Below, piece by piece: positions 35,157 to 46,900 of a stretch of 64,000 bases of DNA; within the stretch, counting starts at the first letter, position 1; every line of letters begins with the position of its first letter. Under the pieces are notes generated by a model, which saw nothing but the letters and a program-made list of their open reading frames with translations, was not told the origin of the DNA and searched no databases. Both the position numbers and the translations under genes were made by a program. This DNA is from Asterella californica (taxonomy: Eukaryota; Streptophyta; Marchantiopsida; Marchantiales; Aytoniaceae): NCBI GenBank assembly GCA_036924285.1, contig JAYKYS010000019.1, positions 248,001 through 312,000 on the forward strand, in the 5' to 3' direction.

Positions 35157-35285
35157 TTTAATTTATTACCTTACCCTTCTCGTAAAAAAAGTTAAATAAT
35201 AAATTAAACTTGCAGATGGAAAAAGTGAATATGCAAGTGATAATAACTCTTGAATTAATAATTAGAGGAGAATTATTAATTCAAG
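35157..35285. repeat. Paired-hairpin repeat followed by a perfect 15-bp hairpin
   Basis: Hairpin 1 pairs 35157-35173 with 35193-35208 imperfectly, and hairpin 2 (35210-35238) is flanked by CTTGCA and TGCAAG. Just downstream CTTGAATTAATAATT (35249-35263) pairs perfectly with 35271-35285 across a 7-base loop. Confidence 0.75.
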
Positions 35286-35652
35286 ATGTTGACAATTAAA
35301 AGTGTTGTCTAATGATACGCTTTTGACAATGAATAGCAAACTCATGTATGTTTATTACTAAAATCTCTCAAACCTCTGAAATCTCTATCTTCAGTATATC
35401 CACTATCGTATCATAGTCGTTGGTTGTTATCATAATGATACTATAGATTGTTGTTCTCGTTTCTAGTAAAGTTTTTGCAGTGTCGGATCTTCAAGATTCT
35501 CTCTTGACTTTCTTCAACCTACCACAAATTATATGATAATTCGAAGAGTCAAGTTTATGACTATCTTACTTATCGTAACCATGTTATGTTACGGTTATAA
35601 AACAAAAGCTGATACTAATGCTTAGATTGACAGTGGACAAGGGACCAACTTG

Positions 35653-35696
35653 CTCAAAACCTCTCAAAGAGTTCGAGCTCTTTGAGAGGTTTTGAG
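35653..35696. repeat. Perfect 19-bp inverted repeat with six-base loop
   Basis: CTCAAAACCTCTCAAAGAG (35653-35671) and its exact reverse complement (35678-35696) flank TTCGAG. The stem is long enough to be a small-RNA precursor or a miniature foldback, but the arms have no protein or known RNA family that I recognise. Confidence 0.9.
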
Positions 35697-37329
35697 GTGA
35701 CAAAGCTTGTAAAAGTGTCTTGATCGTACGAAGTGATAATACGAAGTCGTATACAGAATCGTTCTATTTGCTTATTTTACCCATAAAAGTGACATTTAAG
35801 TCATCATAATGGCTATCTTGGAAATAATATGCACGATAAGGACTAGTATGCTCCAAACGATCTGAAATCAGGTTATTGAATATGACTCTTTGATTAAGAT
35901 AATATAATCACCTTAGCATATTCTGGTCATAAAATATAATGTCGACCATCAAGATTACCTCCAAGGATCTTGTGGTAATTTCAACCCACGGGGATCATTT
36001 AGTCAGCTATTTTTATTAGTCATCGTACGTACGTGGTTTAGATGTGGCTCTTTTTTTTAAGATTTATATTTAGAATAGTTTTATTTTTCAAAAACAAAGA
36101 AATAAAGCCTATTTTTAAAATAAAAATTCATTTGAATAATATAAAATACCATATTTTATTGAAAGTAATTTCAAAAGCTCGGATTTATATAAAAATAATA
36201 AATCTTTTAAGAAAAAGTATAGATTTTCAAATAAAATTTAACATTTATAAGAGACATAATTCTAAAAAATAGTTTTTAAAATCTTTTGACTAAATAATAA
36301 AAATACTCTTCTTTTGGACTCTGGTGTTTTAGAAAAATCAAGGGAGTGAACCTCGTGTTTCAATCACTTCCAAAAATACCCAAACTTGTAAGTTATTCCA
36401 ATTCGACCTCTTTGAACAAGACACACTATGTTGCCTAGGTGAACAAGGAGCTCCGCTTGCAGTGGAATTGCGAGCTATTGGTTAGTGATTTTCTAGATCT
36501 ATCTCCTTCTTTTTCTTTTTTGGTGTTCTCAATGACTCTATCCGTTTGTTTTTGCTACTTCCTTTCACTTTTTGGTTTTCATCACGACTCCATTTGTCTG
36601 TTTTGTTTTACGACAAAAAAAATTCTATTTTTTTCTACTTGTCACAATGGAGGTATACGTATAGCTATGCTAGGCATAGCAAAAAATGCAAGAAATGCTT
36701 AGCCCTCTAATATTCAGTTTCAAAGTTTATTTACCTCTGAAAGCTTAATGTTCTTAGCTCACACTTTCTAGAATGACATATATCTATAAATTTTTTCCAG
36801 TTACTTCTCTTCAGACTCCATGCTATGATGCCATGTTGATACATAAGTAGTGTGTTAAAAACATCTCTATATTGAAAGGGTAAAGAGTTATCGTCTCTCA
36901 AGAATGAGGATATTAGCACAATCAGCATGAAATGGTGACCAATTACTAGTCACTTAAATAAACATGACTAGACAACATGGACTTCAGAAATGCCAAATAA
37001 CTACAAGAGTAACATGTATTTATAATTACAAGCAAGTCATTCAACATAAATTTTAGATTTTATATGGATAGAATAATGATTTTCATCACTAAACTCAAGT
37101 TTAACATGATGCATTTCTCTACTCGCTAGACCTTGTCGACTTGTTCGGAAGAGATCTAACTCCACTTGTGCTCGCATAACAAATATGTCTAGTGAAACTT
37201 CCGATTATGTACGACAGACGGTCTAGGCCATTCAAAATTGAATGTGTGCTAGTGTGGACTACTCAAGGCCAATGGAGCTAAAAAACCATCATTTGTGTGG
37301 GTAGAAGACTTACATTACATTTTTAGAAT

Positions 37330-38130
37330 TGTGTAAAATTTGTGAAGAATTCACTTGCTCAGAGTGCAAAGAATCCTTGAAGCACAACAAGATTGGATGC
37401 AAGAAGTGTCTCTATAGTAGAGGACATGATGGCATCTACAAGGATCCTTTACATTGTATATGATAAGACTTCAGACCTGCTTGCAAACATACCTAAAAAG
37501 ACAGAGATAGAGCTCGTATTAGAGCTCAATCATACACCATCATCCCTGGAGAGCCATGAATCCTCTACACTAGAAAGTCAAGACATCTGAATGTTTGCAA
37601 GGTATCTCTTGTTGAAGAGCAAATACGTCTCGTTGCAGATTTTCACATTGAGAGTCATCTCGACATCAATAAGCTTCAACAGATGGTGTTTGAGTTCCAC
37701 TACTTGCACGGGATGAACGAGGTTGCTGAAAGGGTGGTGAGACAGTATAAGAATTGTCAAAAGATGAAGCTCAAGTTGAGCATCAAACTTCCGCTAAGGT
37801 CTGTATCAATGCCAGAGGGACCTTTTTGTCTAGTTGCTCTCGACATGATGAAGATATGAGAGAGGTAATATTTATGTTATTTGTGCACAAGACTGGTTCA
37901 CCAAATGGCTTGAAGTACGTGATGTCCTTGTCATAGTTGCGATTATGGCATCATTTTTACGAGAGGATATCTTAGCACGTCATGTGTATCATGTTGAGAT
38001 ACTCACGGATGAAGGAAAAGAATTCATTGGAGATGTTCAAGCAGTCTTAGTTAGTTTCAACATCAAGCACATGACTACAAGTGCCTTCAATCATAGAACA
38101 AAATAGAGGAAGCTAGAATCTATCATCAAG
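37330..38130 (+). pseudogene. Ty3-type LTR retrotransposon integrase remnant
   Basis: Plus-strand frames read the integrase of a Ty3 element. The zinc-binding region at 37640-37765 has H-x3-H (FHIESH) and NCQKMK, with the first cysteine of the C-x2-C pair replaced by Tyr. The catalytic core follows, with PEGPFCLVALDMM (first Asp near 37843), WFTKWLEVRD, ILTDEGKEFIG (second Asp near 38008) and KLESIIK (Glu near 38115), giving D, D and E in order. A frame shift lies near 37855 and a TAG at 38103. Immediately upstream, at 37340-37470, a Cys-rich segment ICEEFTCSEC...IGCKKC precedes a stop, and its role is unclear. No LTRs were found around it. Confidence 0.8.
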
Positions 38131-39200
38131 TGACCCTTCAATATGTTATCTCTAGATCAAAAAAATTCATAAATCATCTATCTAGAGAACTTTGATTCTT
38201 CAATCCTCAAGATCTCTATTCAAGACATCTTGCATATGAAGCTTGTTTTGAGTACTCTACCAACGAAGACAACAAATGTTCATCAACCATCCTCATCATC
38301 TTCCTTTGAGATATAGGTAGATCCTAATGCTCTGCAGTTGCATCTTGACGTCCAAGCAAATCAATCAAGTGACACAAATGCTGACCATGAAGCAGTTGCA
38401 CATCTTGCAAGACGAATCAAGAATGACAGATGTGGAAAGAGATCTACGTCAAACTCAAGGAAGAACAAGGAATCTTTTTCGAGCAAAAAAGATACACGTT
38501 AGAGACTTGGATGACAGATTCATCTCGACCAAGACACTGGTAAGTTATCCATCAACAATTGGATGTTTTGTTGCAACACCTTGCAAGACCATCCGACGAT
38601 CTGCATAAAGATTCATCGGTTGAATCTCCACAGGCTATGACTCTTACATTAATTTTATTGATTATGAACAGTCTTTTCTTTTCGAAGGGAAGAGCAACTA
38701 CAACTGTAGCACTGTTACGACTAGCCATCTCAAGATTTAACTTTGTTGTTAGATGGAGGGAAAAAGTTTTATTAAGATGTAGTGCATCTTGATGCGTCCA
38801 AATGGAATGGAAGACCTTAATGATAATTTTGTGGTTATTAAATTGTTTGACTTAAGTAGATTGACATGACAAGTGCTGACGACAAGTTAGCGGAGTCACA
38901 TCTTGATCTGTTATATGGTTAGCGTCTTGATGTCAGGACGTGATAGTATGATTTTTAGTATAAGTTATGTGGATAGCTCAACAGACATATTTATGAATTT
39001 TTACTTTGTCAAAGACTCCACTTTTAGTACATGGTGTCATCTATGCGTCTTATCTTATTGTTGTCTTGTAGTCATATCTTGATGTCGATGTTTTTGTGCC
39101 TTCTTTGTCTATTCTGGTTGAGAGTTCAATCCATATAAGGAGTAGTTCTCATGGATGGACTTCCTGAGAATTCATTTTTCAACCATCACTTTCAAAGTTA
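38130..39200. other. Decayed flank of the Ty3 remnant, no gene recognised
   Basis: Short plus-strand frames (for example 38327-38608) rich in charged residues could be the polyprotein C-terminus, but no motif is distinctive. After about 38650 I see only spacer. Confidence 0.35.
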
Positions 39201-39212
39201 ATATTCTTTGTG

Positions 39213-40050
39213 TGAATACACGTGGACTGTACATACGATAGCCGATCATGGGACATCGTATGAACATACACGTGGACTGTACACGTAGTGAATATAGTCT
39301 GACTTGGCGTGAGTGACATGGTCTACGCGTGATGCACTAATATCACGTGGATGCCACTGTGGACTGGTCCAGTCGCACTGAGTGCGTTGCGATAAAGACA
39401 CCGCACTCACTGAGTGCGATCAAGTCGCATTGAGTGCGGTCCTGTCGCATTGCACTCAGTGCGATGAGGATACCGCACTGAAATTTACAGAAATATAATT
39501 TAGGGGTTTGTCTTTTGCATAAAAATAATTTCGGGGTACTCTTAAATTTACAGAATTATAATATCGAGGTACCTCTTTTGCATAAAAATAATTTAAGAGT
39601 ACCCGTAATTTACAGAAATATAATTTCGAGGTACCTCCCTTATGGATTGCGAGTATTCTGTCTAAACAACAACACATTGTTATTATCAGTTTCGCACGTG
39701 CGAAAAAATGAAAGTTTTCGCTCGGAGAACGCAAATCCTGAAGGCGATTTCGCACGTGCGAAATTCACACGTGCGAATACCAGTAAGTTGTTATTTATTG
39801 TTTATTAAATAACAACATGTTGTTAATAACCCTAGGAATAGAATATTACAACGGGAGGAGGACCATCGCACTGAGTGTGATGGTCCTCCTCTCGCACGTG
39901 ACTGAGTGCGATGATCCTCCTCCCGCACTGAGTGCGATCAGACCGTGGACGATACAGGCCGTGCGATCAAGTCGTGGACGATACAATCATCCTCCATGTT
40001 GGATCGATAAACCGTCTAGTCAACTATCTACATACGATAGCCAGTCATGG
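39213..40050. mobile_element. Palindrome-rich element of unknown class
   Basis: Several nested structures share this 0.84 kb. A perfect 16-bp palindrome TTTCGCACGTGCGAAA lies at 39690-39705 and again at 39748-39763. Near-palindromic CGCACTGAGTGCG words recur at 39374-39480 and 39862-39935. A tandem repeat of about 57 bp covers 39481-39640. A hairpin with arms GTTGTTATTTA and TAAATAACAAC lies near 39786-39818. The whole is bracketed by ACATACGATAGCC at 39231-39243 and 40030-40042. No coding frame is recognised. A non-autonomous DNA transposon is the most natural reading. Confidence 0.55.
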
Positions 40051-41380
40051 GCCTGACCAAGGATCGGTTTTGGCTCGGTTTTGGCGCGGTGGCCCTGTCA
40101 AGGATTTACTTTGGCGCATGGGCCCGACCAAGCAAATAATTGACCGAACCATCATCAGGAAGCACATTCTTTTAACTTTTTCAGAAAAAGCTACAAGAAG
40201 ATCAACTGTTGCACCTACCGCAACGCTCCTAGCAACTTGAAGAATCTCCTCATTCCATGGTTAAGAACTAAAGTTAGGTTGCGAATTTATCCACTCTGCT
40301 GTCCGCAATCAAAGTAGACTATCTCTAGGAGTATATTGCTTGCCCTGATCAATTGCTCCATGCAACCAACATAAGTATTTATTAAACAGCCCATCTCTTC
40401 CCAGCACAGGCTTAGCAACAGCTCATAACCGGGTATCTAACTGCAATGATATCTATAGGAGGCAAATTACACCAATAAAAGATGAATGGGACTGGTCGTC
40501 TATTTGATCTACCTCAGTAGAAGCTTGCACTCTGTCCAGAAGACAGGGAGTGAAGCTCACAGAAACACAGAACTCGTTAGGCGGAGTAAAAGTCAAATGG
40601 AGGCGGAGCCTATTCTCCCGAGAATTTAATTAATCTACAGGCCCTAATGGCCCAGACCAAAATTCAACAGATGGTAAACTGCACGTGAAAAGAGCAAACC
40701 AGAAGCTGTCAGGAACTGTATATCCAAACCAGGGAGTAAGTCGGATGCAAGGAACAAAAGCTTAAAGCCATTTAAGTAAGATAACATGAACATCTGGATA
40801 CTACTTGAAATTCTTGAACCCATGCTTCACGAACCCTGAATAAAATACACCCGGCACCATGGAAAGTTCCGACTACTACAGGAAAATCTATAGCCGAAAT
40901 AGTATAAGGCCTCCTGAAAACAGTATTTATCCATGACGATGGCATCAAGGTTGAAGAAACAGATGCTTTACAACGTCGAGAAACGATTCAACTCGACTAA
41001 CCCGCTGTGAACAGCACGTACCTCGCACAAGCTTCGATATCGTTGACTTGGAGCTTTAAAGTACAGGAAGGCAGTATATGTTAGACACTGTCACTGGTCT
41101 GGTCTACCAGACTAACTTCCGCACGACGAACAACATCCTTTTCCGTATTTCAAATCAAAAATCCCTGGAGAATTTACCATTATGCTTGAAAACCCCTAAA
41201 AAAGTAAACGTAGAAGCGAATAAAGGCCCCACACAGTAACGATCGACTCTGATCAGCACACTGCATAATACTGGGACTGACAACCCAACCGCCGGTCTAT
41301 TTCCTGAAAACAGAAGAGGAAACGCGCCAGTGGATCAGATGAAATTAGTGCGATACTGTGCTCCAGTAATTATTGGCTTT
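40050..41380. other. No gene recognised
   Basis: Moderately GC-balanced sequence similar in character to 8-13 kb, with no long frame. It may include the 3' part of the unassigned minus-strand gene that ends at 41383. I can only state that it precedes that frame in opposite orientation. Confidence 0.3.
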
Positions 41381-41382
41381 TA

Positions 41383-41817
41383 TTATACACTGGAGGCGTC
41401 CTCCATTGCAAAAGGAACTTCAGGTGGCCAAAAGCCGATACATTTGTCAGTTTTCATGTCCCCGAGAGTAATTCGGTGGTTCCTCCATTTCAACTTCAGT
41501 TGAACTGAGGCAACCCAGTTCTTGAGACCGCAGGAGCTGTTGTAAGCTTTCCGGAGATTCTTCGTATTGATAGTCTCCACCTCAACAACTTCTTCCCTAT
41601 CAGCATTTTTCATGAACAACTCATAGATCCGATTCAACTCTACGGGTTTTCCGTCTACCCAAGCGCTTGTGGACTTACCAATGCTTCCTACAACGCTCAG
41701 CATCGTGCTCATCCCATCTTGATCCAAAATATGAAGAATTACTCCCTTGATACCCTCCGGGGGGATGTCATATCTAGCTACATGACCTCCCACCAGAGCG
41801 CGAAAGTAAGTCTCCAT
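41383..41817 (-). CDS. Unrecognised open frame, possible last exon of a gene
   Basis: The first ATG of this minus-strand frame is at 41817. The frame stays open for about 144 codons to 41383, and the ORF continues open a little upstream of the ATG. The product begins METYFRALVGGHVARYDIPP and ends PPEVPFAMEDASSV. It has balanced amino-acid use, with acidic runs such as REEVVEVET and Trp residues in WVASVQLKLKWR, and looks more protein-like than its neighbours. There is no signal peptide, membrane segment or motif I recognise. The CG-containing sequence at 42.1-42.8 kb could be its upstream region, with introns between. I do not assign a function. Confidence 0.4.
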   Translation of the reverse strand: METYFRALVGGHVARYDIPPEGIKGVILHILDQDGMSTMLSVVGSIGKSTSAWVDGKPVELNRIYELFMKNADREEVVEVETINTKNLRKAYNSSCGLKNWVASVQLKLKWRNHRITLGDMKTDKCIGFWPPEVPFAMEDASSV

Positions 41818-41829
41818 GAGCTTGGGACT

Positions 41830-44300
41830 CAAACGCTCACTCGTGCCCGCGGGAAATCAAGAAGCACTTTCCAAGCCTCTAACAGGCTCTTACCTCTTTC
41901 CAAGGAGAACTAGCACTTTCGTATTCAATGTTCGGCGCCCTCGGACACTCTTCTGCCATATGCAATTTCCGACCAAGCGTTGAAATATTCAGGACTAAAA
42001 GAAGACTCCGGAAACTCAAATTCCTTCTATGTCATGTGCACAAAAGTCACCACCAGAGCTTTCCTCCACCATATGAAGACGTTAAAAACGAATACAGAGC
42101 CCTCCAGTCAATCTTCTGCGAGATAATCCATAACCGGACCTTCCCACACGGAACGGGCTCTCAAACAATTCGACCGCATCTAAAAAAACTCCGGCAGCTG
42201 CAGGGCCAAGTATCATAAACGGTCCGTCCCACCACCACGCGTTCCCTTTCCTTCCTCTTCCATAAAATTCAAGGCATGCAGTAAGTTCGTTCCTCGCGCT
42301 CACATCTCCAATTTCGCTATGCGTGCACTCCTCTACTCAGCACCGGCTCGCTCGCAATTTCCTAAACGATGTTCCCAAACCGTTTGTTCACCCACCTTCC
42401 ACCAAATTCGGACCACTCCAAGCTCTCCGCATTCTTGTTCTTCCTGTCCTTCCTCCCTGCAAAGTACCACCGACTCGGCGAAGCGCCGATCCACCTTCAG
42501 AAAGAACGTCAGCAGAGAGTAACGTGTAGGTCTAGGTGTAAACGCTTGCACCCATGCGTGAACGTACGCGAGAAAAGAGATCAATTCTCCGATGTTTCCC
42601 GATCAGCATCGCCCACCGTTTGATGATAGTAGTAACATTATACTGTTCTCGTGCACTGATTGAGCGACAAGTGCACGACTGCTTCGCCTGCGCCCACACT
42701 CGCCTCCATAATTCGCAAGGTGTTGGTGAGATCGTCCGGCGTGTAGAAAGGATCAACAGTACAGACAATGCATTCTGCAACCAACTACTGCCTCACTCTA
42801 ATCTACCTTGTAAACACTTCCCTGACCGATGATGAAGATGATGACGACTGTCAGAAAAGAATCCGCGACCGAATGCTCCCTTAATCTAGACGAGAAAGCC
42901 GCATAGGTATATAAAACTAGCAATAAAAGAACCCAAAAGGAGCTAAACGATAGTGACCGGGACCATTGCTGACAGAGTAGCGGGTGGAAATATAAGCATA
43001 AACATTAGAACAACCTTTAGAGGATAAGAACCCCAAAAAGAATAAGCTAATATTCCAAGATAAAGCATAAGTAGGACCTAAAAGGTAAGAAAGATCTGAC
43101 CATGATAAGAAAGATAGAAAATAAATAAAATAAAATAAGGGGAAGGGAAGTGGAATCCTTAGAAGACCTTGAGTACCGAGTGTTTTCTTATCCTGTGGAC
43201 TATTCTCTCTTTTTCTTTTAATTAAATCTTTAAGGTGAGAGATTATTTATTGCACTTGATAGATGGGTGTAAGATATGATGATAATATCAAATGATAGAC
43301 GATAGACGAGATATGAAGTATCCAGAGAACACATATAAGCCCTAACACATGGACAAGTTTAAGAATCCAATTCTATTTTCTTGGTGCATCATGGATTTCA
43401 CAACCCTGAGGTCAGAAAAGCACACATATCGAACGAAGGGACAAGCACCATAGCAGTATCCAAGATATGTAGACGATCTAGTATTTCTTTTGAAGAAAAA
43501 CCAGTACTGAAATTCTCATTAACCCAACTCATCAGAGTAGAACAACATACCCAACCCCCAAGCACAAGACTCGAACACCGTGATGAGACTCGGAGACAAA
43601 CCGTGATCGAAAGAGTGAAGCTCGAGGATAATGTCTCTTCCTCTTAGATGTGAAAGTGACGTAATAAATTATAAATAAAATATTATTGGATGATCTCATT
43701 AATGATACACTAATTTTGATATGTATTTGCATAGATATATGTAGATTGTGGAAATTGGATCTAGAAAAAAGAGATTTTTTGTCGTGTAACATAATTTGTC
43801 GTATTAAGAGACGTGAGCGAATGGGAGATGAAACACAAGTGTGAAACGTGAAGAGAAGAGAAGAGGATTTAGCCAGAGACGATTGGGGGATCAAGAGACA
43901 TAAGATTTGTTACAGTGCTCGTGTTAGCGGCAATGCGAGCTGTGGGTTGAAGCAGTCCAATATCCGAAGCAATAATTATCGACATCCAGTATCGAGAACA
44001 AGTAGTGTGTCATTTCGTCTCGTCTTATCTCAGTAATGCGCAGCAGCTTGTAGACTTTCTTGTAAGGTGTAGTGTCTCAAGATTACCCCTTTTGCCCATT
44101 TAGTATAAAAGATACGATCCCACAGAGGATTTGCACAAGTAACACTTTTCTAAGTTCTAAGATCTGTTCAAACACACAAACATACGGGTTCTATCTAGAA
44201 ATCTCGTCTTCTCACAAAACCACACGGCTTCCAGATCCGTCAGAGGGTGCTCTGGACCAAAACAAACAACTACTAACTAAAATATCACACAACTATCTAT
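41830..44300. other. No gene recognised
   Basis: The 42.1-42.8 kb part is GC-richer, with short frames on both strands. The 43.0-43.35 kb part is purine-rich. A plus frame at 43381-43647 (88 codons) has a charged tail and resembles nothing specific. The phrase GAAGTATCCAG with ACATATAA downstream occurs at 43315-43340 and again at about 60869-60892, hinting at a dispersed repeat. Confidence 0.3.
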
Positions 44301-46900
44301 AGAGAAGCTCTGGAAGACGCTTCTTGCTTCCATGTCACTTCTTCCGATCTTCTCAGTACCGTCTTCCCGAAGCAATTCTCGGCTTCTGGGGGTTCAACTC
44401 GGCTTCTCACGCCTCTAGAAGACTGCTCCTACTTCGTAGAAGTCAAACTAGCAACGTCTGTCGCACATTGCTCTTCCAAGTCTCAAAGGGTTAGATAAAT
44501 CACATGGTGTATGCCCCCTGTAGCCTTCCCAAGCTTTTGCGTACGGAAACGGTCTTCCTGCAGCACTACAACGACATTCACCTTCACGGAAGCTCAATAG
44601 AAGTCTCGGAAGCTCACTAGAAGAAGGTAAGAAGATGAGAAGATGAGGGAAGATGGGAAAGAAGAAAAAATCCAAACGAGAGAAAATAGATAAAAATAAG
44701 AAATTAAGATTCCAACATGCTTCTAGTCCTGATCTTGACTAACAAGCCATCCCTGCTTGTAATAATTTGGGGAGGAAGACCACAAACGTGGGAACAGTTA
44801 CACAGTCTTCTACTTGAGGATGTCGTCTTCTGCTGTGGGAAGAAGGTTTCTTTCTTCTTCTCTCGCTGCTCCGACTACTCTGTCTTCTGGGATCACTTAC
44901 CCATAGGACTGTCTGTACGTGGATCCGAAGTGCTCCACTGGATGAGCCAAGCTGCAGAAGACGAATCTAATCTTCCAGAAGACAGCTATTCCGTCTTCTG
45001 GGATTCTAACAGTGCTTCCTAAGCTCCTCTCGTCTTCCGAGCTATATCTAAACAATCCTAACTAAGCAAGGCCTCGCATGGAGCCTAAGAAGACAACCCA
45101 CCTTGCATTACATCCTACTTCCTAACATGAGATACAAGATATGCGAGAAGTAGAGTGTATGAAAAGTTCAGAAGATGGTCGCGGGCTCCTGCGGTGACAG
45201 TGGTCTCTGGGAAGACTCCAGGGACAGCTTCCAATTCAATAACGTTCTCGGAAGACTTCCTGAAGCCAGGCTTCCCTTCACTGGTCTCACTTGTCTTCTG
45301 CTTCCTACACGCAATCTAACCTCACAATAGATACAAGACATTCGCACTCTGTTCTTCCGACTTCTCACCTCTCATACACACTCAGAAGAAGCTTGCTGCA
45401 TGATGAGAAGACATGACCCTCGACCATTCTCTCCAGATTCTACCAGTAAGACTTCTCACAATTCTCTTCTAAGTTCGAGAAGAAAAAGGAATAGGCTGCT
45501 ATGGGTCTGATCGAAGATACCCGTAAAGGACCCTCACGTCTTCTCGCGCATTCTGCCAGCCTTTACAGTCTTCTAGTCTCTCTAGGAAGATGTGGATTTG
45601 AGAAGTTTGGAAGATCGGGAGGCACAGGCCTGGTTCCCAACTTCCAACTTCTCGAAACAACAAACAACTCACCAAGTCACTCAGGATTCGTACCAAGCTT
45701 CTCTCAACACAAAAGCAAATCCAATCCACTCTTGATACGAATTACACACATTTGTCTTCCGAAGACATCAGACATCAGAAGCGTCTTCCGAAGATGTTCA
45801 GGTTTCAGAAGCGTCTTCCGAAGATGTTCAGGTTTCAGAAGCGTCTTCCGAAGATGTTCAGATCTTCCGAAGCGTCTTCTGTTCAAAGATTCGGATGTAG
45901 AGGTGCGGTAGGGTAGGAAAATTGATAGCTGCGAGATCGAATTTGAGAACGACGGACAGGGAAGCTCGATTATAGTTTGGGAAGAAGCTAGAAGATGACT
46001 GTCGAAAATTGGAGAGCGCTTCCGCACCCAATTTCATAGAAAGAAAATGCACGATGGAGAAACGATCGATCGGTTTGGCTGCAAACAACTGGAGAAGCGC
46101 AGGGGATACTAAACAAGAGGCGAGAAGCGGTGAGAAGGGAAGAAAACATGGGAAGAACCTCAAACAGTCTTGTATTTGCTTCCCGTAGCGTCTTCAGTCT
46201 TCTGCGTGCTTCCGGCTCCGACCCCAGCTCCAATGCGACTCCACAGAGCTGCTGCTGCCGTCAATATCTTGCTATTCCTCAATCGAACGAGACTCCACCT
46301 CTGATTCTTCTCAGTCGTCCTTCAATGTCTGCTTCTGGGAGTCTATAGAAGACCCTTCAGCTCGATGGTGCTTCCTTCTCTCAGAATTTCGTCCTCGCCT
46401 TCTCCCTAGCTGCAAATCGATCCTTGCTCTACTCGATTTCACTCAGCTGACCTTTCTCACTCAATTCGATCACCTCCTAATTCGATGCGCCACCTCCTAA
46501 CTCGATCTTCTGAGGTAATGCATTCGATGTGAGAAGCGGTGATGTTCATGTGCTAATGCGCTTACTTCGTATCTTCTCGTGCAGTTTAAGGGTTCGTCGA
46601 CCTACCTGACCTTCCTGACCTACCTACTACCTTGATGCTACCTGGTAGGTACACCTACTTCTTTATTGGATAATACGCGGTTAGGCTTCTGTGGTCGTTG
46701 TCTTCCGGAAGATACATGTCTTCCGTCTTCTGTCTTCCGTCGTCTTCGGAAGACACAACTGAGAAGACGCTTCTCGGAAGACGGCCGTCTTCCAAAGAAG
46801 TCAACTTCTTGTTGCTAAAAAGATCGTAAGATCATCTTTCTTCTAAGGAAGCCGTAATCTTAAGTAACAAAGCTTCTTCAATTATACAAACAAGTTATTA
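44300..46900. repeat. GAAGAC/GTCTTC-saturated repeat region
   Basis: Counting by eye I find roughly 35 copies of GAAGAC or its complement GTCTTC in 2.6 kb, where about one would be expected by chance. They are often embedded in GTCTTCCG or CGGAAGAC, and the cluster at 46700-46800 is itself largely self-complementary. A three-copy 30-bp tandem repeat (45781-45870) lies inside. All coding frames are short and unrecognised. The organisation suggests a transposon with reiterated binding sites or an expanded simple-sequence derivative. A diverged relative lies at 6.86-7.13 kb. Confidence 0.75.
45781..45870 (+). repeat. 30-bp tandem repeat, three copies
   Basis: The unit GCGTCTTCCGAAGATGTTCA plus GGTTTCAGAA is exactly 30 bp. 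The first two copies are identical and the third diverges in its last bases. Because 30 is a multiple of three, the plus-strand frame shows RSVFRRCSGF repeated, and the minus strand also stays open. Confidence 0.95.

Larger units (their letters stand above)
33811..37300. other. No gene recognised; hairpins and a GGTTCGGTT-rich tract
   Basis: Between 34560 and 34930 the words GGTTCGGTT and ACGGTTTGG and variants recur irregularly, a low-complexity tract. AT-rich frames at 36042-36272 and 36439-36702 are not recognised. Two strong hairpins (35249-35285 and 35653-35696) are listed separately. Confidence 0.4.
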
